A program made the position numbers and the translations under genes. Below are positions 27,000 to 36,303 of a DNA stretch of 64,000 nucleotides, one piece after another (within the stretch, counting starts at the first letter, position 1; each line of letters starts with the position of its first letter). The stretch covers positions 3,625-67,624 of the forward strand of contig UQTM01000009.1 in assembly GCA_900544025.1 (NCBI GenBank). The letters are read 5' to 3'. The stretch is from an uncultured Odoribacter sp. (GTDB taxonomy: Bacteria; Bacteroidota; Bacteroidia; Bacteroidales; Marinifilaceae). Under the pieces are notes generated by a model. The model ran no database searches. It saw only the letters and a program-made list of their open reading frames with translations, and had not been told where the DNA came from.

Positions 27000-27070
27000 G
27001 ACAGGGAGAGGCATCTCGAAATAATAAGCGAAAATTTAAATAGTGGTATATATTTTTATTGAATATTTCA

Positions 27071-27114
27071 TCTATAAAATAAGTCTGGAATACATTCCAG
27101 ACTTATTTTATAGA
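27071..27114. terminator. Bidirectional terminator
   Basis: A perfect 21-bp inverted repeat (27071-27091 and 27094-27114), with A/T tracts at both outer ends, lies between the convergent DUF4876 and ferredoxin genes. Confidence 0.85.
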
Positions 27115-27174
27115 TAATCAGAGGGATGTTTTTCTATTCCGGTGTTCCATCGAACGGGGAGAATTTCCAAATAT

Positions 27175-27402
27175 TTATTTTTTAGGTGGCGGTGTATCGA
27201 CAAAACGCAAGGCGTGCGTCATGCAAAAGTTGATGCAGTCGCCACAGAAACTACAAGCGTTCGGATTGACGAGTTTCGCTTTACCCGTTTTGAGATTCCA
27301 CTCAAATACTTTTAATACGCAGATATCGATACAGGCACCGCAACCTTCGCATAATCCTGTGTTTATAGAAATACCACTATCTACCGGAGCCGGATGAATC
27401 AT
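27175..27402 (-). CDS. Small 2x[4Fe-4S] ferredoxin-type protein
   Basis: This 75-residue cytosolic electron carrier has two cysteine clusters: CEGCGACIDICVLKVF near 19-34 and CSFCGDCINFC near 50-60. The second continues into MTHALRF without the usual CP, and each cluster has four well-placed Cys. The length matches bacterial-type dicluster ferredoxins. It is monocistronic, convergent with DUF4876 and divergent from the TPR/AraC regulator. A link to the hdr-like complex 19 kb away is possible in function but is not shown by position. Confidence 0.85.
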   Translation of the reverse strand: MIHPAPVDSGISINTGLCEGCGACIDICVLKVFEWNLKTGKAKLVNPNACSFCGDCINFCMTHALRFVDTPPPKK

Positions 27403-27520
27403 TCTGAAAATATTTTTAAATGAATAAGTATCGTTTTATATATTTTGTTATTTCTTTGTGTCGTGGTGTGCAAAATTAGTGTTATTTTTTTATTTTATAA
27501 TTTTATTTCAGATTAGTTTG

Positions 27521-29407
27521 GTGCGAATTGCTTGTTTTATTTTCTGCTTATTCTGGATGACAGGATGCAGGAATGAGCAGATAGACAGGGAACGGGGACA
27601 GGAATTGTGTGAGGCTTTGTTCCGGGTTGGAATTACAGAATCATTCTGCGATTCGATTATATTGTGTTCCCAATCGTTGCCTGTTGCGATGCAGGTCGAT
27701 GTTTTGCTGGAAGCCGTGAGAAGCGATATCGGAGGGAATTATCAGGAGAAGGTGAGAAGCTGGCTTTGGGAAGCGATAGAAATTGCCCCTGAAGAAAAGG
27801 CCGTGGAAGTGGAAATGGAGCGGCTGCGCTATTATTTTCGGACGGAATGGCAAAATATGGAGTCTGTGGAACGGGAGGAAGAACGGGAAAAATTTGTTCG
27901 TTTGGAGAAAGAATATCGACTGAATCCTTCGCAGCGTGCCTGGTACCTGTTCTATAAAGCCGATATATTCGCCCGTTTGAATCTGTTGGATTCCTGGACC
28001 TGGATGCGTGAGGCGTTACAATTGGCTAAAAAAGAAAAGTTACCGACCTTGCAGGTCCGGATATTGGAAAATTTTGCCAATATTGCCGTTTGGGGAGGAG
28101 ATTACGATTTAGGCATATCTAATTGGAGACAGGCTTACCAGATCCGTCAGCAGGAAGGGTTGTTCGTGGATTTGTGGGAATACTGGAGCCGGTTGCAAAA
28201 TTACAGGTTCCAGGCTAAACGTTATTCTGAAGTGCTTCAGGGCTGGCAGGAATTACTCCGTGATTCAGAAATTTGCAGCGATCCTCAAAATGTGACGAAG
28301 ATTTTACGCAGCATGGTCAAGGTGTATCAGACCGTTGAGGATTTCCCGAATGCCCTCTGTGTATTGAGGCAATTGGAAAGCATGGAAAGAGGGATATTTT
28401 TGAAAACAGGGATATGGAGTGATATGGCGGATATTTTCAAGGTGCAGGGAAAGTCCGATTCCGCGGGATTGTATTATCGTAAGGCTGTGAAAACGTGGGA
28501 AAGTGCTTATCACTCCCGGATTCTTTTCGGACTTTTCCCGGCTTATTCCGGATATGCCTGTGAATTATGGGAACAGGGATATAAACGGGAAGCAATCCGT
28601 TTGTTGGAGAGGGCGACCGCTAAAGTTCCCGATTTTAGTATCTCGGATGCGCCACCTATCGGAGGTGTATATTTAAAACCTTATTTAAAGTTGATTTTGC
28701 AGCTTAGCGAGTACTACCGGGCAGAGGGAAATCCGGGAGCGGCGATGAAGATGCTTTTTTTCAGGGATTCTTTGCGGGATAAGTTTACCGAATCGGATGT
28801 ATGGTATAAGGAAATGGAACTGACAGAGCGCTATCGCAATCAGGAATTGAAAGTGCAGTTGCATTTCCGGGACGAACAGTTAAAGGTACGCAAGAGAATG
28901 TTGCAAGGTGTGGTGCTACTTTGTATGGCATTGGCCGGTATTATTCTTATGCTATGGAAACTTTATAGGCAGAAGCAACGCCGTCTGGACGATATTTATC
29001 GGAAACAAAAGCAGTTGGAGCGTTTGGAATACAGAGTTTCGATGTCTGAGGCGGAAACACCCGAAGCTCAGTTATTCATGCGGCTGGAGCGGTTGGTTGT
29101 CGAACGGCAGTTGTTCCGAAAGCCGGAATTGTCGCTCGACGAACTTTGTACGGAAGTCGGTTCTAACCGGACTTATGTATCGGCTTGCGTGAATAAAGAG
29201 GCGGGTATGAATTTTACTTCCTGGATTAATAAAATCCGTATCGATGATGTCATAAAAGCGATCCGGGCAGGAGAACACGACCTGACCGCCCTTTATATCG
29301 TTGCCGGTTTTGCCTCGCAGACTTCATTTTATCGTAATTTTAAATTGGTGACTCAAATGACTCCCAAACAATATTTAGAACGAGAAAAAAGGTCTGTAAA
29401 CGAGTGA
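27521..29407 (+). CDS. Membrane-anchored TPR / AraC-type transcriptional regulator
   Basis: This protein of about 628 residues starts at the GTG at 27521, which gives a compact signal-like segment ending FWMTGC (a possible lipobox). The frame is open to 27458 with additional hydrophobic residues, so the start is uncertain. TPR-like helical repeats fill residues 40-440. One transmembrane helix (GVVLLCMALAGIILMLWKLY, about 463-482) follows, then a short coiled coil and a C-terminal AraC HTH (about 520-628, LSLDELCTEVGSNRTYVSACV and IVAGFASQTSFYRNFK). The TPR part would sense in the periplasm and the HTH act on DNA in the cytosol. Target genes are unknown. Confidence 0.83.
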   Translation: MRIACFIFCLFWMTGCRNEQIDRERGQELCEALFRVGITESFCDSIILCSQSLPVAMQVDVLLEAVRSDIGGNYQEKVRSWLWEAIEIAPEEKAVEVEMERLRYYFRTEWQNMESVEREEEREKFVRLEKEYRLNPSQRAWYLFYKADIFARLNLLDSWTWMREALQLAKKEKLPTLQVRILENFANIAVWGGDYDLGISNWRQAYQIRQQEGLFVDLWEYWSRLQNYRFQAKRYSEVLQGWQELLRDSEICSDPQNVTKILRSMVKVYQTVEDFPNALCVLRQLESMERGIFLKTGIWSDMADIFKVQGKSDSAGLYYRKAVKTWESAYHSRILFGLFPAYSGYACELWEQGYKREAIRLLERATAKVPDFSISDAPPIGGVYLKPYLKLILQLSEYYRAEGNPGAAMKMLFFRDSLRDKFTESDVWYKEMELTERYRNQELKVQLHFRDEQLKVRKRMLQGVVLLCMALAGIILMLWKLYRQKQRRLDDIYRKQKQLERLEYRVSMSEAETPEAQLFMRLERLVVERQLFRKPELSLDELCTEVGSNRTYVSACVNKEAGMNFTSWINKIRIDDVIKAIRAGEHDLTALYIVAGFASQTSFYRNFKLVTQMTPKQYLEREKRSVNE

Positions 29408-29553
29408 GATAGAAGAAAAAAAGAGGCGTTGGACAATCTGTTTTTTCGCCGGCAGGAAAAAGAGGGTGGTTTTACTGGCTTATCTTGTCGGGAAATTCTA
29501 AAGGAAATAAATATTTTCTTTTCTGAAAATAGTGTAAAACAGATTATTATTAT

Positions 29554-29561
29554 TACATTTG
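29554..29561 (+). promoter_or_regulatory. Putative promoter -7 box of rpsA
   Basis: TACATTTG matches TAnnTTTG 57 bp before the rpsA start. The leader is AT-rich as expected for Bacteroidetes translation without Shine-Dalgarno pairing. Confidence 0.55.
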
Positions 29562-29617
29562 CGCCCGAATTTAAACATAATGTCCAACCTATTAGCTGAG
29601 GAAAGATTAAAATTATT

Positions 29618-31462
29618 ATGACAGAAGAACAAAATGCACTGCAGGCAGAAACTGCAGAAAAAGAAGTTAAGAAAACAGCTCCTGTAACAACTGCAGAGGC
29701 AGATGAAAATTTTGATTGGGAAGCTTACGCTAACGATGATGTAACTCCCTCGTCTCAAAGAGAGGCTTTAGCACAAAGATATGCTGAAACTCTTTCTAAA
29801 GTAGCTGAAAAAGAAGTAGTAGAAGGAACCGTAATCTCTATGAACAAAAGAGAGGTCGTGGTAAATATCGGCTACAAATCGGACGGTATCATTTCATTGA
29901 ATGAATTCCGTTACAACCCGGAATTGAAAGTGGGTGACAAAGTTGAAGTTTACGTAGAAACTCAGGAAGACAAAAAAGGTCAGCTGACCCTTTCTCACAA
30001 ACAGGCTCGCGCATTGCGTAGCTGGGATCGTGTAAACGAAGCTTTGGAAAAAGACGAAGTTATCAAAGGGTTTGTTAAATGTCGTACGAAGGGTGGTATG
30101 ATCGTAGATGTATTCGGTATCGAAGCATTCCTGCCGGGTTCTCAGATCGATGTTAAGCCGATTCGTGACTACGATGTATATGTGGGTAAAACAATGGAAT
30201 TCAAAGTGGTTAAAATCAACCAGGAATTCAAGAACGTTGTCGTATCGCATAAAGCTCTTATCGAAGCTGAACTCGAACAGCAGAAGAAAGACATTATCTC
30301 TAAACTTGAAAAAGGACAGGTACTCGAAGGTACTGTTAAGAATATTACCTCTTACGGAGTGTTCATCGATCTGGGCGGCGTAGATGGTTTGATCCATATC
30401 ACCGATCTGTCTTGGGGACGTGTAAACCATCCGAATGAAATCGTGGAACTGGATCAGAAACTGAATGTAGTTATCCTTGATTTCGATGATGAAAAGAAAC
30501 GTATTGCTTTAGGTCTGAAACAATTGACACCGCATCCCTGGGATGCTTTGGATGCTGAATTGAAAGTAGGCGATAAAGTAAAAGGTAAAGTGGTGGTTAT
30601 GGCCGATTACGGTGCATTTGTCGAAATCGCTCCGGGTGTAGAAGGTTTGATCCACGTATCTGAAATGTCATGGTCTCAGCACTTGCGTTCTGCTCAGGAT
30701 TTCATGAAAGTGGGAGACGAAGTGGAAGCCGTTGTTTTGACTCTTGATCGTGACGAAAGAAAAATGTCGTTGGGTATCAAACAGCTGAAAGCCGATCCAT
30801 GGCAGAATATCGAAGAAAAATACGGTATCGGAACCAAACATACCGCTACTGTGCGTAACTTCACAAACTTCGGCGTGTTTGTAGAGATAGAAGAAGGTGT
30901 GGACGGATTGATCCATATTTCCGACTTGTCCTGGACGAAGAAAGTGAAACATCCGGCAGAATTTACCCAGATCGGTGCTCCGATCGAAGTGGTTGTTCTG
31001 GAGATCGATAAAGAAAATCGTCGTTTGAGCTTAGGCCACAAACAGTTAGAAGAAAATCCCTGGGATGTATTTGAAACGATCTTTACATTGGATTCAGTAC
31101 ACGAAGGAACTATCACAGAGATTTTCGATAAGGGTGCCGTTATTGCATTGCCTTATGGAGTAGAAGGTTTCGCAACTCCTCGTCACTTAGTGAAAGAAGA
31201 CGGAACTCAGGCTAAAGTGGATGAAAAACTCGATTTCAAAGTGATCGAATTCAACAAAGCTGCTAAACGAATCATTCTTTCTCATTCTCGTATTTTCGAA
31301 GATGCACAGAAATCAGAAGAAAAAGCGAAGAAAGCAGTAGAAGAAAAAACTACGAAGAAAGCAGTAAAACAGGTAAAAGAAAAACTCGAGAAAACAACTT
31401 TGGGTGATATTACCGAACTGGCTGCTTTGAAAGAACAGATGACTAAAAAATCTGAAGAATAA
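29618..31462 (+). CDS. rpsA: 30S ribosomal protein S1
   Basis: This 614-residue protein has an acidic N-terminal tail (about 1-65) and six S1/OB-fold repeats recognisable by VEGTVxxxxxxxVxVDxG patterns, for example VLEGTVKNITSYGVFIDLGG and HTATVRNFTNFGVFVEIEEG. It binds mRNA for translation initiation, which matters in a group that largely lacks Shine-Dalgarno sites. The C-terminus is Lys/Glu-rich. The next gene, rnz, starts three bases after its stop, implying co-transcription. Confidence 0.97.
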   Translation: MTEEQNALQAETAEKEVKKTAPVTTAEADENFDWEAYANDDVTPSSQREALAQRYAETLSKVAEKEVVEGTVISMNKREVVVNIGYKSDGIISLNEFRYNPELKVGDKVEVYVETQEDKKGQLTLSHKQARALRSWDRVNEALEKDEVIKGFVKCRTKGGMIVDVFGIEAFLPGSQIDVKPIRDYDVYVGKTMEFKVVKINQEFKNVVVSHKALIEAELEQQKKDIISKLEKGQVLEGTVKNITSYGVFIDLGGVDGLIHITDLSWGRVNHPNEIVELDQKLNVVILDFDDEKKRIALGLKQLTPHPWDALDAELKVGDKVKGKVVVMADYGAFVEIAPGVEGLIHVSEMSWSQHLRSAQDFMKVGDEVEAVVLTLDRDERKMSLGIKQLKADPWQNIEEKYGIGTKHTATVRNFTNFGVFVEIEEGVDGLIHISDLSWTKKVKHPAEFTQIGAPIEVVVLEIDKENRRLSLGHKQLEENPWDVFETIFTLDSVHEGTITEIFDKGAVIALPYGVEGFATPRHLVKEDGTQAKVDEKLDFKVIEFNKAAKRIILSHSRIFEDAQKSEEKAKKAVEEKTTKKAVKQVKEKLEKTTLGDITELAALKEQMTKKSEE

Positions 31463-31465
31463 TAA

Positions 31466-32401
31466 GTGAAATTTGAACTTACTATTTTGGGGTGCGGTTC
31501 TGCCGTACCCACTTCAAAGAGAAACTCTGCCGCTCAGGTACTTTGTGTACTTGAGCGGTACTTTCTTATAGACTGTGGAGAAGCTACGCAGCATCAGCTG
31601 AGGCGTTTCCACATCCCTTACAATAAAATCAACCATATTTTCATATCTCACCTGCACGGTGACCATTTTTTCGGTTTAATCGGTCTTCTTTCGAGCCTGT
31701 CGATGCAGAACAGGCGGGGAGAGATGCATGTTTATGCCGATAAACGGTTGCAGGAAATTATAGAGTTTCAGCTAAGGGTAATGAATAGCAAGCTGGGGTA
31801 TCCGCTGATCTTTCATGCACTTTCGAGAGAAAAGGAGGTTATTTATGAAGATAAAGCTGTGACGGTAACCTCATTTCCTTTGAAACATCGTTACGATGCG
31901 CCTGTATGTGGTTTTTTGTTTCAGGAGAAAGAACGGGAGAGAACGATTCGTAAAGATATGGCCGAAGCCTGGGAGGTTCCTGTTGCGTTTATGCAATATT
32001 TGAAGAAGGGAGAAGATTTCATCACTCCGGAAGGGCAGGTCGTCCCTAACCGGCAATTAACTTTATCGCCTCCTGCTGCACGTTCATACGCTTATATGAC
32101 CGATACCTTATATCGGGACAGGTTTGCCGAGTATGTACAGCATGTGGACTTACTTTATCATGAAGCTACCTATGGACGGGAACTCGAAGCCCTCGCTAAG
32201 GCTACTTTTCATAGTACGGCCGAACAGGCAGCCTGTCTGGCAAAAGCTGCCGGGGCGAAAAGATTGCTTTTAGGGCATTTTTCAGCCCGCTATTCCGATC
32301 CGGCTTGTCTTTTACCTGAAGCACAAGCTATATTTCCCTGTACGGAAATTTGTACGGACGGAGATGTTTTCGAAATTCCGGTTGCTAAACGTAGTTTGTG
32401 A
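31466..32401 (+). CDS. rnz: Ribonuclease Z
   Basis: This 311-residue metallo-beta-lactamase-fold endonuclease trims tRNA 3' ends. The zinc motif is SHLHGDHFFG (His62, His64, Asp66, His67). Further ligands are in YHEATYG and LGHFSARY, and the PxKHR loop (FPLKHRYDAPVCGF) and flexible-arm region are present. It starts at GTG (31466), three bases after rpsA, so translation is probably coupled. It ends 16 bp from a convergent gene. Confidence 0.95.
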   Translation: MKFELTILGCGSAVPTSKRNSAAQVLCVLERYFLIDCGEATQHQLRRFHIPYNKINHIFISHLHGDHFFGLIGLLSSLSMQNRRGEMHVYADKRLQEIIEFQLRVMNSKLGYPLIFHALSREKEVIYEDKAVTVTSFPLKHRYDAPVCGFLFQEKERERTIRKDMAEAWEVPVAFMQYLKKGEDFITPEGQVVPNRQLTLSPPAARSYAYMTDTLYRDRFAEYVQHVDLLYHEATYGRELEALAKATFHSTAEQAACLAKAAGAKRLLLGHFSARYSDPACLLPEAQAIFPCTEICTDGDVFEIPVAKRSL

Positions 32402-32417
32402 GAAAAAAAACGGGATA

Positions 32418-33893
32418 TCATTTCAGTTGTCCGGGCCGGGGACAAGGACCGAACAGTTTAAATATAGTTTCCCGGGTATCGGATAGGTTATTCTGATACA
32501 TATTGATGCTTTTATCGTCGGCTAAACTGTTCAATATGTAATTTTCCGGATAAAAAGCACGTTCGTTATGTTTCTGAAATTGTTTTTCCAAATCCATGTA
32601 TTTACCGACATCTTTTCTGGCCTGGGTATCTTGCAGTAGAGGAGACAGATTTTTGAAAATCTCCGCATCGTATTTTCCTAAAGGATAGCGAAAAGCCAAA
32701 TGCATGCGTGCCAGTGTACGGGTGTTTTGTAGTTCTCGCGGGATCGGTTTTTGGTCGTAACAATAGAATGCCTCTTCTTCGATTAATTTATTCATGCCGG
32801 GATGAATGCGGGAAGGTTGTTCGATAAGGATAAAATCAGGGCTGAGATCGTATTTCCAGGTAGTGGATTGAGTGCAGGAGCGGATATAGTTCCTCCCTGT
32901 CGAATCATAGGCGAAAGTCAGGCCGGCACGAGTAGAAAAAGGAGAACTTGTTTTTCTTTTATCGGTTAAAAGAATTTGCCGGAGTAATTGATAATCGATG
33001 TAATCAAAGTCCATGCCCTTCAATTCCTGTCGTTCCCGGTCGATCGTGAAAGTTCCTTTACAGGAAATTCTTACCTTGTCCGGATAAGCCGATGTCTTTG
33101 TTTTGAATGAGAATATATAATCGAGGCTATCGGTATCGATAGCCTGAATGTCATAGAGGTCGGTGTCGTTGAATAAGGGAGCGAATAGCTGTACCGCCCG
33201 GATCAGGGTAAAGATCTTTCGTGTCCCGACGTCGAAACGAATGTCTTCGGAGGTCATGTAAATAGGGACGATGGTATCGCTGCCATCTACGGTCAGACTG
33301 TAACTTTGTGCCATATACTCGGGTACGATATAGGAGCGGTAAGTTTCGTCCCATATATTCAGGGGTTTTATATCGCCGGAGTAAAAATAATAGCCGTATT
33401 CCCTTCTGTATTCAATGGCCGAGTCTCTGCACCAGGTGATTTTTTCGTAACGGGCCGGAGCATAGTAATAACAGAGAGGTATTCGCCGGGCTTTGGATTT
33501 TTGTAATTTGGAACTTGCAATTTTGAGTAGCTCTGCTGTGGATATACCCCGAATGACGGCCTCTTGCAAATCGTATTTCAGTTCTTTCAATTTGACCACA
33601 GGCGATAGAATCAGATCGCGGATGCTGTGTGTTTCCGTTTCGTATCCCATTCCCTGAAATTGAAGTGAATCGGTAGGTTGAAAGCGTGAGTAGTTGATCG
33701 TACATTCCCCATCGATATCGGAGGTTGTTAAAAGGATACTTTTAGCCTTATAAACTACATATACTCCGAATACAGGTTCTTTTTTAGAATCGGTAATTTT
33801 GATCCGGAGTATTTTTTCCTTCGTTTCGGCTTTTATTTCCGATATCCCTCCCAATAAAAGAATTATCAGGCCGATGATGATTTTACCATTCAT
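32418..33893 (-). CDS. Exported protein with CarboxypepD-like N-terminal domain
   Basis: This 491-residue protein has a signal peptide (MNGKIIIGLIILLLGGISEIKA) and an N-terminal beta-sandwich domain (about 26-105; ITDSKKEPVFGVYVVYK with SIRDLILSPVVKLKEL), as at the start of SusC receptors. The long remainder has no family I recognise. There is no plug or barrel, so it is not a receptor; it resembles Bacteroidetes carboxypeptidase-like regulatory-domain proteins of unknown function. It starts two bases after the hybrid kinase stop and is probably co-expressed with it. Confidence 0.65.
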   Translation of the reverse strand: MNGKIIIGLIILLLGGISEIKAETKEKILRIKITDSKKEPVFGVYVVYKAKSILLTTSDIDGECTINYSRFQPTDSLQFQGMGYETETHSIRDLILSPVVKLKELKYDLQEAVIRGISTAELLKIASSKLQKSKARRIPLCYYYAPARYEKITWCRDSAIEYRREYGYYFYSGDIKPLNIWDETYRSYIVPEYMAQSYSLTVDGSDTIVPIYMTSEDIRFDVGTRKIFTLIRAVQLFAPLFNDTDLYDIQAIDTDSLDYIFSFKTKTSAYPDKVRISCKGTFTIDRERQELKGMDFDYIDYQLLRQILLTDKRKTSSPFSTRAGLTFAYDSTGRNYIRSCTQSTTWKYDLSPDFILIEQPSRIHPGMNKLIEEEAFYCYDQKPIPRELQNTRTLARMHLAFRYPLGKYDAEIFKNLSPLLQDTQARKDVGKYMDLEKQFQKHNERAFYPENYILNSLADDKSINMYQNNLSDTRETIFKLFGPCPRPGQLK

Positions 33894-33895
33894 AC

Positions 33896-36253
33896 TCAGG
33901 TGTATTTTTGGAGCATATTCATTAAGGCCGATTTTGAAAACGGTTTAGTCAAAAAGTCGTTGCAACCTGCCTGTAATGCAGCTTCTTTGTCGCTTTCAAA
34001 AGCAAAGGCCGTTAAAGCAATAATGGGAACGGTTTTAGATTGCCGGCGGATGATTTGTGTCGCTTCCAGACCATTCATTTTCGGCATTTTGATATCCATT
34101 AAGACCAGATCGGGAGAGGTCGTTTTAAACATATCCACTGCTTGAAACCCGTTCTGTGCATGGTGTAGAGTATACTCCTTTTCGAGCAGGGTTTGAAGCA
34201 GAAGGTAATTGCTGTCCACATCTTCCGCCACTAAGATCGTTTTGTGGTGTCCGTCTTTTTCTATCGGTATGAATGTCGTTTTTGCGGGTTGGCTGTATGG
34301 AGAAACTATCGTTGCAGGGATCGTGAACTGAAATAAAGAGCCTTGGTTTTCTGCCGATTCTACCCAAATTCTGCCTCCCAGGTTACGCACGATCATGTCG
34401 CAAATGGGAAGTCCTAAACCCGTTCCCTGAACAAAGCTGTTTAATTTGACGAAACGATTGAATATTTTATCCTGATTGGCTTTCGGGATACCGATACCCG
34501 TATCTTTCACAAAGAATCGGATAGTATCGTTTTCCTGCCGGAAGCCAAAGCGTACTTCTCCTTCACAGGTAAATTTCTGAGCGTTGGTAAGCAAGTTGGA
34601 TATCACCTGAGCTATACGGTTCCCGTCTGAAAGGACCGTAAGTTCGTCGTCCGTCTTTTCATAAATCAGCCCGACATTTTTGGGCATCCGGGCAAGGTGT
34701 GTATCGAATACTCCCTGGCATAGTTCCGAGAGATTCACCGGATGATGGGTAAATTCCAAAATACCCGCTTCAATTTTTGAAAGGTCGAGAATATCGTTGA
34801 TCAGTTGTAAAAGAATATCCGAATTTTTATCGACGATATCATAGAATTGTTGCCGTTCTTCGCTATCTTCCGTATCGGCAAGCAGTTTCGAAAAACCGAC
34901 GATAGCATTTAGCGGAGTGCGGATTTCATGGCTCATATTGGCTAAGAAGGCCGATTTTAATTTGTCGGATTCCTCTGCCTTGATTTTGGCCTGCATCAAA
35001 GCCTGTTCCGCTCTTTTCAAATCGGTGATGTCCCAGGATATACCCAATAATAAAGGAGCTTTTCCTTTTACGGGAAGAATTGTCTTTATCGTATTTACGA
35101 TTCTTTGTTCGCCCGATAGGTTGGTGTAGTCTTCTTGTATTTCAATAGTTCCCTGCTTTCTTAACAGATCGAGGTCGGCTTCTCTGAATTTTCGGTAATC
35201 TTCCGGATTGGGAAATATTTCGGCATCCGTATGCCCGATTGCTTTGGAAGCCGGAATTTTGGAAAAACATTCAAAAGCTTTGTTCCAATACAGGTATTTG
35301 AAGTCGTTTCCGGTATCTTTCACAAAGAGGTAAGCAGGTACATTATTGAGGATCGTGTCCATCAATGAGTTTAGCTCATGGATTTTGGTTTCCTGCTCGA
35401 TCTTTTCCGTAATGTCTCTGGCGAAAGTCCAGATCACTTCATTATCTCCGCAATCTTTGAACAAGTAAACCGAAATTTCCTGATGCATGATCCGCCCGTG
35501 TAAATCCCTGCGGACGGTTTTATAATTCAGGGTTCCTTTTTTCTCGCGGATCGCTTCGATGTGTTCTTTCCATTTGCCGGAATCGATATCGGGGTAGATG
35601 TCGGATATATTGTATTGAGAAATTTGCTGTTCTAATTGGTAGTGGCCGATAAATTGTTTGTTTGCAAAAATAAGAGAGCCGTCGAGAGTTGCCGCATAAA
35701 TTTCGTCTATGGAATTATTGACGGCATGCTTAATCATTTTCAGTTCGTTCTGGGCTTTTACCGTGTCGGAGATATTCCGGCAAATGCAAAGGATATAGTT
35801 GTTGTCGAGCGGAATGAAACGGTTTTCGAAGTGCTCCATAACCCCGTGCACATACAGATTGTGGAAAGCGCTGGAAGCCTTACCGGTCGAGATGGCTTTA
35901 TCGAAATTCTTTTTAATGCCGGTATAAGCATCCGGAGGTAAAATATCGATCAGATTTTTACCGACCAGGTTGGCGGAAGAATCTCCGACATGAACCGTTT
36001 CTTCTGCCGAAGCAAGTGCTACGTAAGTTCCCCGATAATCGAATACAGACAGCATATCCGGCAAGGCATTGAGTATTTGTGTCCCGTGATTTTCCTGAAA
36101 TTCCGTAGATATGTTTTTAGGCGTAGAGAGCGGGCAGCATAAAGGAATCTCGGTAGGGGATTCCTGGGATAGTCCGATTTTGTCTTCAAGTTCCCTGATT
36201 CTGGCAATAAGCTGTTCTTTGGAAAAATCCTCGTAATTAACCATATCTTTCAT
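33896..36253 (-). CDS. Cytosolic hybrid histidine kinase (three PAS, HisKA, HATPase, REC)
   Basis: This 785-residue kinase has a coiled N-terminus and PAS-like domains at about 50-165 (ILNALPDMLSVFDYRG), 170-290 (IDEIYAATLDGSLIFANKQF) and 295-415 (PAYLFVKDTGNDFKYLYWNKAF). These are followed by HisKA with FLANMSHEIRTPLNA near 435-450, HATPase_c with N and G boxes (NLLTNAQKF, VKDTGIGIPK, GTGLGLPI) and a C-terminal REC at about 668-785 with intact ED, Asp, Thr and Lys. It has no transmembrane helix, so it senses an internal signal. Its REC is close in sequence to the orphan receiver at 37488. Confidence 0.93.
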   Translation of the reverse strand: MKDMVNYEDFSKEQLIARIRELEDKIGLSQESPTEIPLCCPLSTPKNISTEFQENHGTQILNALPDMLSVFDYRGTYVALASAEETVHVGDSSANLVGKNLIDILPPDAYTGIKKNFDKAISTGKASSAFHNLYVHGVMEHFENRFIPLDNNYILCICRNISDTVKAQNELKMIKHAVNNSIDEIYAATLDGSLIFANKQFIGHYQLEQQISQYNISDIYPDIDSGKWKEHIEAIREKKGTLNYKTVRRDLHGRIMHQEISVYLFKDCGDNEVIWTFARDITEKIEQETKIHELNSLMDTILNNVPAYLFVKDTGNDFKYLYWNKAFECFSKIPASKAIGHTDAEIFPNPEDYRKFREADLDLLRKQGTIEIQEDYTNLSGEQRIVNTIKTILPVKGKAPLLLGISWDITDLKRAEQALMQAKIKAEESDKLKSAFLANMSHEIRTPLNAIVGFSKLLADTEDSEERQQFYDIVDKNSDILLQLINDILDLSKIEAGILEFTHHPVNLSELCQGVFDTHLARMPKNVGLIYEKTDDELTVLSDGNRIAQVISNLLTNAQKFTCEGEVRFGFRQENDTIRFFVKDTGIGIPKANQDKIFNRFVKLNSFVQGTGLGLPICDMIVRNLGGRIWVESAENQGSLFQFTIPATIVSPYSQPAKTTFIPIEKDGHHKTILVAEDVDSNYLLLQTLLEKEYTLHHAQNGFQAVDMFKTTSPDLVLMDIKMPKMNGLEATQIIRRQSKTVPIIALTAFAFESDKEAALQAGCNDFLTKPFSKSALMNMLQKYT

Positions 36254-36268
36254 TTAAGTGTCCGGTTA

Positions 36269-36276
36269 CAAAAGTA
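36269..36276 (-). promoter_or_regulatory. Putative promoter of the hybrid kinase gene
   Basis: CAAAAGTA on the plus strand is TACTTTTG on the minus strand, 16 bp beyond the first ATG. The same octamer is used at both ends of the 62.6-62.8 kb intergenic region. Confidence 0.5.
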
Positions 36277-36303
36277 AAAAAAATCTGATAGATTGAGATT
36301 ATG

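Noticed and set aside
29894..30430. Minus-strand open frame inside rpsA
   Set aside because: Antisense shadow of the S1 repeats, rich in Phe/Thr with no motif.
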